A stretch of 64,000 bases of DNA from Symbiodinium natans (lineage: Eukaryota > Sar > Dinophyceae > Suessiales > Symbiodiniaceae): assembly GCA_905221605.1 (NCBI GenBank), contig CAJNDS010001180.1, forward strand, positions 320,725-384,724, written 5' to 3'. Of the stretch, positions 52,616-62,686 are shown piece by piece. The notes beneath the pieces are model-generated. The model was not told the DNA's origin, searched no databases, and saw nothing but the letters and a program-made list of their open reading frames with translations. Numbering within the stretch: position 1 is the stretch's first letter; each line of letters starts with the position of its first letter. Position numbers and translations under genes: made by a program.

Positions 52616-52824
52616 ACCACCAGAGCACGGCTCCAGAAAGAATTGGCGATGGGTTGGAGCCTTTTACACAGCAGTTACGCAGAATATGTTGCGCCATGCA
52701 ACCTGCCACCCATGTTGCTTTGGTCGCTGGCTTTGCTGCACAAGCAAAAGATCAAGCAGCAAGAGTTGGACGAGAGGCGCTCTACAAGAAGAAGGGCTGG
52801 TTCCCTTGGCAATACAGCCTATGA
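52616..52824 (+). CDS. Unrecognised coding fragment beside the 3' LTR
   Basis: A protein-like plus-strand frame ends KKKGWFPWQYSL at 52824. It contains CCAMQPATHVALVAGFAAQ, which predicts a helix. It begins directly after the LTR without a start codon, so it may be the tail of a host gene or older element interrupted by the copia insertion. No family recognised. Confidence 0.35.
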
Positions 52825-54282
52825 CTGCCAAGACGCAGGCGACTGACTACCCCGCAACCCACAATTTAGACTTGAGCCCACATGCCGGCGCATTGCAACG
52901 TGACCGCGGCACCATTCCAAGTCAAAAGACCCGCCCAGCGATGAATCTGGTGCAAGCATGTTTCTCCGCTTGCGCACGCCATTTTCTGTGCCCGTCCAAG
53001 CCAGCTTAGAATGTGCCACTGCGGGCGGAAGAAAGGTTCATGCAGAAGAAGACCTTGGCAAGCTTCTCTGTGGAATCAAGCCTTCTAAAAATATCTGGAG
53101 TTGGGTAAGTTGACCGCCGCAAGCAAGCAACCGACTGGATGGCTCCAGGTAATCAAGTGCCACAGACAAGTTAGTCCGCTGGAAACTTTGCCAACAACAA
53201 TTTCTTGTCTATCGCACCATTCTAGCCATGGTGGACACTCCGTGTTGTGCAAGCACCACTGATTCAACAGAGATCTAGAAAACACCCCACCACAGCACGC
53301 AAGAATTTTAACTGGATTCTCTCCATGGTGTGGAAAAGGAGAAATGAGAGGGTTGCGCCGAAGAATGAACGTCAGAACTGGTAAGAACTTCAAGTAAAGG
53401 CGGCAGGGCAAGCGTACTTAAGCTGCATGAGTTTGCGCAAATCCAACATGCTAATTGCCCAAGGTGCACCAAGTCTCTTGCCATTGTTCATGTGCCTTGT
53501 AGCCAAATGGCCTCCAACCATCTGAAAAAAAAGCAGTCTACAACGGTTGTGGAGAGCCAAAATGCAGCGTGGACAAGTGTTCGGTGCAAAAAAACTGGCC
53601 AATAAGCATGGATTTTGTTGGCTCTCCACCGGAACAAGTCCGGTTAAACTTTGTGAAAAGCTGTGTAAGAAGACACTCTACCTTAAGGCGTTTGGATGGT
53701 AAAGGAATTCTTGTATTCAAAGAACGATTGTTTGCTAGGGGCCCAACAGGCCGCCAGAATCCATGGTGCGTAGCTCTGGCGATTAACGGGGGGCGGCTGT
53801 TGCAGGTTGGCGCATGGAGACGAAAGAGTAGTAAATGGGCAGCGAGCTTAGCCTGAGGAAGAAGACCTTGTAGCTGCGCATTGAGGTGATCGCAATTCAA
53901 GAGGCATGCAGTGTGACCGGGAGCGCTATAATGCAGGCCCACCAAGGTGGCTGGCAAAGCAAGTTGCGCCAACTTGGGCAGACAGAGCCCAGAGTGCGCA
54001 ATTTCATGTCACAGTGATACCACGAGTGACAAGACATGAAAGTTGTCAAGACATACATCCTTCAAAATTTGGGTCCTATTCTGCTTTAGACCGGGGTCCG
54101 ACTATTTGGGATTGTAGCATTGGCAAGGGTGACTGTATATCGGGCATGCAGAGCATTTGGTAATGGCAATCAGGTCGTGCAGTATCTTGAGGCTTTGCAG
54201 CTCAAAGATAAAGCTGCAGAAGCGCAGTTGCTGTACAGATCCAAGGTCAGTTAGAGAATCCCCACTGCTCCTTTTTTGGGGC
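52825..54282. other. Region without a supported gene
   Basis: Unique sequence with short frames on both strands, none recognised. No repeats matching the neighbouring elements were seen. Confidence 0.5.
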
Positions 54283-54755
54283 TCATGACATCCTTGGCAT
54301 CCTGGACCTTCTTGGCAGTGCTTGTAGCACAGGCAGGACAGGGCAGTCCTCATAGCCATCAATAAAGGGTCCCAAATGCTTGTCAATATGATCCCCTTGC
54401 AACCTGTCAGCAGTTGTATTTCGATCTTCTAATTTGCCAGGCCCCATCTGGCACTTTTTGCGAGGTTCAAGTATGGAAGTTTTCACGATGCTGACATCTC
54501 GCTCAGTCAGTTCTTCCTTTATCGCTTTGACAGTTTCGGTCTTGGACTGTATTCGTACAACAGCTGGACATCAATCAGGTTGCTGTTGCTCGCTCCGGCT
54601 AGGAACGTTAACAACGTGGCAAACGTACCCTTCTGCTTCATGTTGTTGTTTGGATCGAACGGGACCTGCTTTTTAGGCCAAGTGAAGCCCTGAAGTTTGT
54701 AGGACAGTCGCCTTGGCAGCCGTCGCCTTGCTGGTGCTTCCGGGCATACATTCAC
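54283..54755 (-). pseudogene. Unrecognised coding remnant with a frame change
   Basis: Two minus-strand frames read in a protein-like way. The upstream one (54755-54519) includes VPFDPNNNMKQKGTFATLLTF. The downstream one (54560-54283) includes KTETVKAIKEELTERDVSIV and CQMGPGKLEDRNTTADRLQG. They overlap near 54520-54560 in different frames, so a one-base indel or small intron separates them. No domain recognised and no start codon is evident. Confidence 0.3.
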
Positions 54756-55519
54756 TGTTGCTTGCGCCCAAGCCGGTCACTGCAGATTAGCTTCTTTTTT
54801 TGATCTGTTGCGGCGCTGAGGTCGGGCATCCTTATGACTGTGAGGCAGGCTTATCAAACTGGTTTCGTGCTTGGCTTCCTGCCTGAAATTGGGGGGGGGG
54901 GGTCCTCAACTATGATACGTGCGGGGGTCCCCATTGTAGTATATTCCTTGTTATCTAGCGTACTCAGCAGAAGACTTTCAATCTAAAACACCCCCCAACT
55001 GGCTTGTTGTGTTGAATCGTCCCTTGATGCCGTGCAGTGCGATGCTTGCAGTGCTAGTTGCTTGAGCCGTAAGCAAGTCTATGTCATCTGGCACAGATCC
55101 CAAGGTCCAATTCCAAGAAGGACTTCTGCTGCCGCCATTTCCACAAGGGCTGCCTTCCTTATGATTGCAGCCTGCATGCAAGCCCAGATCCTGCGACCAA
55201 CATGCATCTTACATGCTTGTCTGCAAATATTGAGAAGTGGATGAGTGCATGCAGAGTTCCTCAGTCGTGCTGCCCCCGGCCTTTTTGGGGCTTGCAACTA
55301 GAGAAGTTAGCACCCTCATAATCCAACATGCAGCCTGGATCCATCATGGAATGTGGCACATGCTCACTCAGCGATTCTTAATCGCTTAAACCTCGGACCA
55401 TGCAGGGGCCATTTAAGGAACTATATGGAGCGGAGAAGCACAAACTCTTTTACGGCAAGGCCCCACCAGCAGCTGTGCTTCAGCTGAGGTGACGCCGCAT
55501 CCGGCAACCCGCCCAGCGC
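54756..55519. other. Region without a supported gene
   Basis: Unique sequence with a poly-G run at about 54890-54901. No coding region recognised. Confidence 0.5.
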
Positions 55520-55761
55520 TTACGCAGAAAGCCCCCATGGAAATGCGCTGGCTCATGTCAACTCAGATGAGGCATCATGCTTGGTCCGCTGACGAAAAAG
55601 CTTGGTGCTGTGAGAATGAGCAGAAAGGTCCCTTGGCCACACACGGGGAACTAATGGTTAAACATCAGCTGCTGCGTGATGCAAAGAACGGCTTCTGCCA
55701 AGGCTGCCTGAAGGACAGAAGGACTCCACAGAGTGATCCCAACTGGAAGCCTCTTGTCTGA
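55520..55761 (+). CDS. WCC-repeat fragment upstream of the ankyrin gene
   Basis: A 90-codon frame at 55489-55761 contains HAWSADEKAWCCENEQKG, which matches the WSxxKxxWCCxxxxKG repeat of the gene starting at 56090 but lacks the final GC. It is in the same orientation, about 330 bases upstream. It may be an additional 5' exon of that gene or a decayed duplicate of the repeat. Confidence 0.4.
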
Positions 55762-56089
55762 GCTAAGAGCTTCAACTGGTTTCGGTCTGTAGCTGAAGTA
55801 CAAGCCCGCCTTGCTTAATGTAGGTATCGAGAGTGAGAGCAGCTCAAAAGGCCCTTCGGCAGACCTTTAGGCAGCCCCCACGTGGTTGAAGGTCCAGCCT
55901 TAGCAATGTATAATTTTGTATGCAAGACCGAGATCCTGGTGTCACATGCTGATCATGCAGCCCAGCAAAGGAAGGTTTCTCTGGCACCCGATTGGGCTTG
56001 GCAGGCAGGGGTACGGTTGCTGCTTCTGTGATGGAAGCGTGGATCTGCCAATCTCCCTCTCGTGACAGATCTCTCTCCTGAGTACGAAA

Positions 56090-59000
56090 ATGGGTTTTGG
56101 CCAGGTAGAAGAGCAGACCAGGAAGATGCTTGACTTGATGCACTTTGACTGCAATGCAGCCCTCAACAATTTCTTCGGAGCATGGTCGCCGGAGAAGAAG
56201 CATTGGTGTTGCACCAAACAGGGCAAAGGTTGCGAGGGCTCACGTCCCCCTGCCGTTGATGCTGGACCTGGCATGGTATGGAAGCGCACACAGGTGAACG
56301 GGCATTGGACCTGGGTGGCCGTTGCTGTCGGTCGTCACTATGACTGCTACGCTGGATACAGCAACTGGTACTTTGGATGGTCAGTCTCCAAGAAAGGCTG
56401 GTGCTGCGACCATGAGAATCGTGGATGCCCAGGCACCTGGCATGGTTCCTACATTTATGATTGCAGTGCCGGCTTCTCCAACTGGCTGCAGGGCTGGAGT
56501 GCCTCCAAGAAAGACTGGTGCTGCAGAAAGGCGCACAAGGGCTGTGTGAAATACCACTGCACGGGCAATGCCGATCTGTGGGCCTATGAGAAGCGGAAAT
56601 GGTGCTGTGGGCACTTTCGGAAGGGCTGTGCCTACACTACGCTCTCTCCCCTGAAGTGCGACACACCGTGTGAATTGCACGGTGAGACCGAAACCTGCTT
56701 GAATCGCATGAAGTGGAATGCTGAACACATACTTGCAGGCAGGAGCAACCGGTGCGCGCTTGCCTACAGTAAGGTGCAAGTGGAGTGCGATGTGTGCCGA
56801 TCTTGCAGCTTTCAAGCAGCCTGTGAAGTGCATTCCGTGGGTACCCTGCCATTCGACTGCAATGCAGCCCTCAAGAATTTCTTCAGAGCATGGTCGCCGG
56901 TGAAGAAGCATTGGTGTTGCACCAAACAGGGCAAAGGTTGCGAGGGCCCGATTCCTCCAACGGTTGATCCTGGACATGGCATGGTATGGAAGCACGCTCT
57001 GGTGAACGGGTACTGGACCTGGCAGGCCGTTGCTGTCGGTCGTCACTGCACGGGCAATGCCGATCTGTGGGCCAATGAGAAGCGGAAATGGTGCTGTGAT
57101 TTCTTTCGGAAGGGCTGCACAAACAGGATGCGTTTGCACAGTGCAGCTGCAAGAGGTGATGTCCAGGAAGTGGATGAAATCTTGACCAAGGTTCCCCAAG
57201 CCGTCAATGCCAAGGGTGATGGTGGTCAGACTCTGCTTGCTCAGGCTATCATCAGTGGTTCTGAGGCAACCGTACAGGCTGTCCTGAGGCATAGGGCAGA
57301 TGTGAATGCCGTTATGAAGCGCGGGTATACCGCTTTGGTAGTCGCAGCAAGTCAAGGCACAGCCAATATGGTGCAAGACATCCTGAACTCCAGGGCCAAT
57401 CCAAATGCTCACCGGGCGGATGGCTCCACAGCTTTGACGCTTGCAGCTGAAACCGGACATGCAGCTACAGTCCGGATCATCCTGGGCAGCAGCAATGCTG
57501 ACATCAATACAGTGACACACTTCGGTGAGACAGCCTTGATGCTGGCCAGCCACAGCGACAAAGAATCCGCTGCGAAGGTACGCAGCATACTTGCACACAA
57601 GCCCAATTTGCAAGTTACAAGACCTCTTGATGGCTCCACTGCCCTGCATTTGGCTCTGCATTCGGGGCATGTCGCTTCTGCCAAGTTACTTGTCAAGGCT
57701 GGTGCAAAGAAAAATCCGCTGACCTTGGCAGGCGAAACCCCGCTGATGAAAGCAGTACAGAAGGGCGGCAACCGGAGCACCATCCGATGGCTTGTGAGAC
57801 ATGGTGCGCAAGTTGACCAGCGGTCCAAGTCTGGCATGACTGCCCTGCGGTTGTCAAAGCAGAAGCAGTTCAGTGATCACCAGATTCTACGCCAACAGCT
57901 TCGTCACCTTGTGCGGTCGATGCAGTACCCAAATGCCACGCTGTGGCATACCAAGCAGGCAAAGACCGAGAGCAATATTGCCAAAGCCAAAGAGCTCATG
58001 GAGCGTGAACCAGAGGCCGCTGTCCTCTTCAAGCAATTGCTGCAGCTGGCACGAGATGAGGCTTCAGCGAAGAATCTGTCCAAGTTTCTTGTGCAACAGA
58101 CGCCACAAGCGTCCAGTACTTTGGTGCAAAAACTAGGCTCAACAACATGGTGGTCAGCGTTTCTGCAGAAGCTGGACGCAGCCAAGTACTGCTTGGCCTG
58201 GGGCATGATCCTTGGTGCTCTAGGCGGATCAGCTCTGGCGTGCATGAAATTATCCTGGTCCGAGACAGAGAACAGCAGCAATGAAGATGGGCTGGAGCTT
58301 GGGGCTCGTCGGATTGCCCTCAAGGCTTTGGTTCCAACGGCATACCGCCTACGATGTCAGGCTTGGCGCGCTGTGGAAGCTGCGGTGAGCTTTAGGATGA
58401 TTTCTACTTCGTTGTGTTTTTTCTTCAGGTTCATACTTGCGTTATGAGGCTGGGGCCGCAACCAAGGAGGCTGTTAGCACTATCTTCCTGCCCCTGGGAT
58501 ATGCCATGCTGTGGTTGGATTGGAAGGTCGGAGACTTGTTCAGTTAAGCTTGCCGAAATCTAGGTGGCCATGCTTCCAGAAGCACGCACGAAAGCCAGGG
58601 TTGCATATCTTAATATCGCTCAGTGCCCAGCAATACAGCTGAAGACCTAAAGGTAAGCATGCACGGTTGGGTGGTTCGGCGATCTGCCAGCCTTGTCCTG
58701 AGGTCATGGGCGCGTTTTATGTCACCTTCTACATCCTGCCGGCTAGTCTTCATTTGGGTTGGTCTGAGATCAGAAAGCATCCGGTTCTGGTCTTGGTCGA
58801 CTCGGGAAAAGCGGTCTCAGCTGTAACGTTCTTCCGGGTGCTGGCCACTTGTGCTCTGTTGTACATCACAAATGCCATGCGTCATGAGTGCAATGATGAA
58901 GTACACTACTTGGTTTATGGGGAGTTCGAACACAAAGACAGATGCAATGGTCCCCTTTCCCAGCTCATGGTCAACAGTCATGGTCTTCCGGGCTGGCTAG

Positions 59001-59857
59001 GGGAACCTATACTCAGCCGTAGTTCGGCTGAGCTAGTATGCCCAGCCACAAACAAGATGACCTCTGCCTCTGACTGGTACTTCGACTATTTGGGTTTCAT
59101 CTGGTGGCTTTCGCTGCTTTGGCTCGCACTTGTACTGCGAAACATAGTGGCACAGATCAGTGGATGCAGCCGGCAGCAGGATCTCGAAAAGAGAAGCTCA
59201 CAGGTGCAGCGGCTAGCCCTTGAAATCCGGTTTGCAGGAAATCGCCAGGGCATCGAAGAACTCACCAGAGCGCAGCAAATCGTTCAGCCTGAGGAGGCCT
59301 GGGCGGTTCCTGCCGGCATCTTCCCGCGTCTCTTGCTATGCCTGGTTGATGCTGTGATCATGGACCTGCTAAGCATCTTCAACTACATTCGCAGCACACA
59401 GTCCGTTTTTGCAGGGATATTGATTTTCATTACAGCCTTCTCCTTCTTCCTGGAGTGCATTGCAGGAGGTGTCTGTGGCTTGGTGCGAGAGGTCCGCGTC
59501 TCAATTGAGAAGGGCATTGTGACGTCCAAGCTGCAGACCTTCCTAGAGCTAGAACAAAGTTTCGAGGCTCCACTGGCCCTTTGTTTCACAGTTTATGCAT
59601 GGAATTTCAGCATTCAGGACCAGTTCTCACTCGTACAGGGCCTTGCTTCGCTGGCTATTTCGCTGTACAGCTTTACCGATTACATTTGCTGGTTGGTGGA
59701 CTTGGATCTGCACAAGCCACAGCAGCTCGGTGCAGAAGATTTGAAGCTTTATTGGAAACTGAAAGAAGAAGCCTCAGGGACTCAAAGTCCACAAGGTGAA
59801 GCCACTTCAGCATTCTGCTGCTGGGGCAATAAGAGCCGAGTCCTCGTAGCGTTATGA
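56090..59857 (+). CDS. WCC-repeat / ankyrin / multi-pass membrane protein
   Basis: Exon 1 (56090 to about 58384) encodes six or more Cys-rich repeats with the core WSxxKxxWCCxxxxKGC or KRKWCCxxFRKGC (residues about 20-345). Ankyrin-type repeats follow (about 347-605), with TALxxAAxxGH units such as STALTLAAETGHAATVRIIL, then a helical linker and a membrane segment near residue 702. Exon 2 (about 58431-58526) encodes a second hydrophobic stretch (STIFLPLGYAMLWLDW). It joins exon 3 (58703-59857) in phase 0 across a GT-AG intron of 176 bases with AG|G borders. Exon 3 adds six or so membrane helices. The exon 1-2 join is unclear: the obvious donor at 58385 is one base out of frame with exon 2. 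Probably a membrane protein with a Cys-rich domain on one side and ankyrins for protein contacts; the substrate is unknown. The start may lie upstream. Confidence 0.7.
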
Positions 59858-60074
59858 GAACCCAGCCAGCCACAGACTGGAAATCCAGGAAAAAAATATT
59901 GGATCAGGAAGTCAAAGCCACCCTTGCGTTGTTTGATGGCTTTCTGAGGGCTTCACTCCCAGTTGCCAAAGGCCATGGGCTTCCCTCCTGCATCCTAAAT
60001 GGCCAATCCATGTGCGATTGCCCATGCCATATCCAGCAGCCTTTGCGTCGCCCACACCTCAGGGCTGCAATCGA
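59858..60074. other. Short intergenic stretch
   Basis: Sequence after the stop codon of the ankyrin gene. No feature recognised. Confidence 0.5.
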
Positions 60075-60222
60075 CAAGCCCCCCCTTTAAGCCCCCCTTA
60101 AGCCCCCCCCTTAAGCCCCCCGGCTTAAAGCCCCCTTCAACCCCCCCTTTAAGCCCCCCTTAAGCCCCCCTTTAAGCCCCCCTTTAAGCCCCCCTTTAAG
60201 CCCCCTTTAAGCCCCCCTTTAA
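60075..60222 (+). repeat. (TTTAAGCCCCCC)n-type minisatellite
   Basis: About a dozen units of CCCCCC plus TTTAAG or TTAAG. It ends directly where a sequence beginning TGAAATTTTAC starts, which may be the outer end of an LTR. Confidence 0.85.
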
Positions 60223-60830
60223 TGAAATTTTACAAAAGCGAAATCGTCTACTCAATCAGGTGATCTCAGAACTGCTCAGTTCAATCAAGCACAATCAACA
60301 AGCACAAACTCTGCTGTGTGATGCAATCACTCGAGCTCAATGTTTTCCGACTTGAGCCAAAGTTGATCCAGCAATCCTTTGATGACCAATGCATCTCTGT
60401 GTGGATACAAAGGTGATCTGACCAATCATCCTAACACGGTCCCTCGAATTCGCAATTCATTGCAAATTCGCATCAGGTCAGATTCTCGAAACAATTCAAA
60501 CTTCATCCAAAAGATATATCATCATCAAAATTCATTCAAGAAGCAACAATAGGACACGACTCAACTGCTCAGGCTCAAATCTCTTTTGCACTTCGGAACT
60601 GCAATGTAAATCTGCAAGAATCCGGCTCAAAAGACTGTACAATGCCACGTGGAAGCAACATCACGCAGTGACGTGTGGCAATGCACCGCAGCTGAGAACG
60701 ATCAACCATCGATTCCGCCAATTCCAGTCAATATATTGCTCGAGGCAATTCTGAGATCCAGAAACACAGCAACGACGTCGAAAGCCAATCAGCAGCTCAT
60801 CAAAACTGTTGCACTCAGGCAATGCACCTA
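60223..60830 (-). repeat. Possible LTR/untranslated region of the right-edge copia element
   Basis: CTTTGGCTCAAG occurs on the minus strand at 60351-60362, the motif found in the other LTRs here, in the sense orientation of the copia element at 62.7-64 kb. The segment starts with TG after the minisatellite. I could not find the other LTR boundary or a second copy, so the LTR assignment is tentative. Rich in CAAT on the plus strand. Confidence 0.35.
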
Positions 60831-62078
60831 GCCAATCGTGACATGGCTGCCATTCGGGACCACAATGGTCGTGCCAATGGATGGCACCGCTTCGGGCACC
60901 GAACCACGATGCTCCAATGGGCGACTGGCTGTGCCGCCAATCTCCACCTCGTTCATGTCATCATCAATGCCGCACATCGAGAAAACATCCCTCAATGCCT
61001 TCGGGTAGGCAACGGAGCGCGTGAAGCCCATCTGGAAGCCAATCGGGTTCGCAATGGCATCCTGGTGGATTGCCCATGCAAGGTCCAATACCGTGCATCC
61101 CAATTCCACCACCAAAGCCAGGTCCCGCTGCAATGGCGACAATGCGAAGTCGGTCGCCACCATGAGCGTCGTGGCAGGCACATACGACTGGTTATGCCAA
61201 TTGCTCAACCCCCCGGTGAAGCTGGGGTTCTTGGCAATCGGGGCCATGAAGGCCTTTGTTGGCCGAAAGAAGACCAATGCCGCAGACTCCTGCCAATGGG
61301 CCTCCAAGTGGGTCTGCCTGACCCAATGGGCGAGCTTCGCCACGGCTCCTTCAATTGAGAAGGCGATGTTCAGCTGGCGGCATGGGAGACAATCCCAGTC
61401 CAGCTCAATGTCTCCCTCAGCATCATCGGTATCCATGCCCACCAATGTCCGAACCAGACTCAAAGGCAAGCAGACAATTGCCCACAAATTGGACAATGTC
61501 TCGTCGTATCGTCCAGCTCCCAATGCCTTCACCAGGGTCGTCTGCTGAACCAATGCCTTGATCCAATCCATGTGTGGCAACGCAGTGTAGGAGCCAATGG
61601 CCGTTGAAAGATCCACCGCTTCACCAATGGCCGCCGCGCAGCGCTCAATGAGCATCTTGACCTTTAGGCTCATACTACACCAATGGTCGTTGCCAGTTGG
61701 CAATGGCGCCGTCGCAAACCGGCAATTCAGGACGCGCAGTGGGTCCAATGCCAGCTGTGGAATCTGGCGTGTCCGAGCCACCAATGCGGAGGTGACACGA
61801 TCGATCAAGATTTCGAGACGCGCCAACAATTCCGCCAAGGCCAATACACCAGTCTCTTGCGGGTGAGCTCCAATGAGCGACAGCGTGATCTCTTCCTCCA
61901 ATGGGAGGGCACTCACAATGGAAGCCAATAGGGTCCAGAGCAAGGCTTCTGGTCCGAATTGGCCAATGGCCAGCGTGACCAATCGCTCAAGATTGGCCAA
62001 TGCCGTCTTCCTGAGCTCAATCCCAACACCTTGGGACGACACAATGCCGCAACTGTTCTCAATTGCAGCGTTGTCCAT
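60828..62078 (-). CDS. Unrecognised 416-residue ORF downstream of copia RNase H
   Basis: ATG at 62078 with an uninterrupted frame to 60828; it stays open upstream to 62114. The protein is rich in Ala, Leu and Ile, with a predominantly helical first half and segments such as TDDAEGDIELDWDCLPC and SNWHNQSYVPATTLMVATDF. I recognise no domain. It lies downstream of the copia RT/RNase H and in the same orientation, the position where some LTR elements carry an additional ORF. The DNA is unusual: ATTG on the coding strand (CAAT on plus) occurs about every 27 bases in several codon phases. It could be a real accessory protein, or a non-coding repeat-derived region with a chance long frame. Confidence 0.45.
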   Translation of the reverse strand: MDNAAIENSCGIVSSQGVGIELRKTALANLERLVTLAIGQFGPEALLWTLLASIVSALPLEEEITLSLIGAHPQETGVLALAELLARLEILIDRVTSALVARTRQIPQLALDPLRVLNCRFATAPLPTGNDHWCSMSLKVKMLIERCAAAIGEAVDLSTAIGSYTALPHMDWIKALVQQTTLVKALGAGRYDETLSNLWAIVCLPLSLVRTLVGMDTDDAEGDIELDWDCLPCRQLNIAFSIEGAVAKLAHWVRQTHLEAHWQESAALVFFRPTKAFMAPIAKNPSFTGGLSNWHNQSYVPATTLMVATDFALSPLQRDLALVVELGCTVLDLAWAIHQDAIANPIGFQMGFTRSVAYPKALRDVFSMCGIDDDMNEVEIGGTASRPLEHRGSVPEAVPSIGTTIVVPNGSHVTIG

Positions 62079-62114
62079 GGCTGCAATGGGGCTTCGGAGG
62101 TGCACAATGCCCAA

Positions 62115-62686
62115 CTGAATGCTCTCGTGACTGCAATCACAGCAAAGAATTCAACAAAACAAAATTCCCAAAAGCACTTCCAAGATCACAATTCACCTAA
62201 AAGGAAAATCGGAAAATCCTAAAGGAGAAAATAAAATACTGGAAAACTTGAAGAAGCAATCTATGTACAATGTGCTAGTTAGAGAGGTTCTACTCTAAAC
62301 ACTATGCTGCTGTACAATGCGTTGTTGCGTGTGGTCAATGTGTTGTTGCTTGCAAGGGCGAGTTTTCGTTGTGCAATGGGTGCTGACGCATGCAATCTTT
62401 TGTTTGTAGCCTGGGCATGGCGTATGCGAAGCAATGTAAGGAATCAAAACGCGAAACCAATACATGTCCCCATGTGACACAAGCATCAATGCAGACAGTG
62501 TTTGTCAATGCCATGTGACACAAGCAGCAATGCAGACAATGTTTGTCAATGCCAATGCTCTTCTTCTTCTCTCTCTCGGTCCCTCAGTCAGAACATGTAA
62601 CATGTGAAGACTGAACATGCAATGCCAAAAGGAACACGTGAAACAATTTTTTTTTAAGGGTAAGTGAAACGACGCCAGTGCTTCAG
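62115..62686. other. Spacer rich in CAATG
   Basis: Between the unrecognised ORF and the copia pol stop. Contains many CAATG words and a duplicated segment around TGTGACACAAGCA(T/G)CAATGC at about 62474-62542. An A-rich/T-rich run lies at 62646-62655. No coding region recognised. Confidence 0.5.

Noticed and set aside
47964-52617. A target duplication for the plus-strand copia element
   Set aside because: The five bases left of 47969 (TCAAC) and right of 52612 (GAAAC) do not match, and shifting the ends by two bases does not help.
56381-57670. 429-codon minus-strand frame opposite the ankyrin gene
   Set aside because: It is the shadow of the Cys-rich and ankyrin coding sequence and shows no domain of its own.
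58385-58447. The last 20 residues of the ankyrin frame as a real C terminus
   Set aside because: The sequence has a GTGAGC donor and a polypyrimidine-CAG acceptor, and a better coding frame follows, so it is read as intron.
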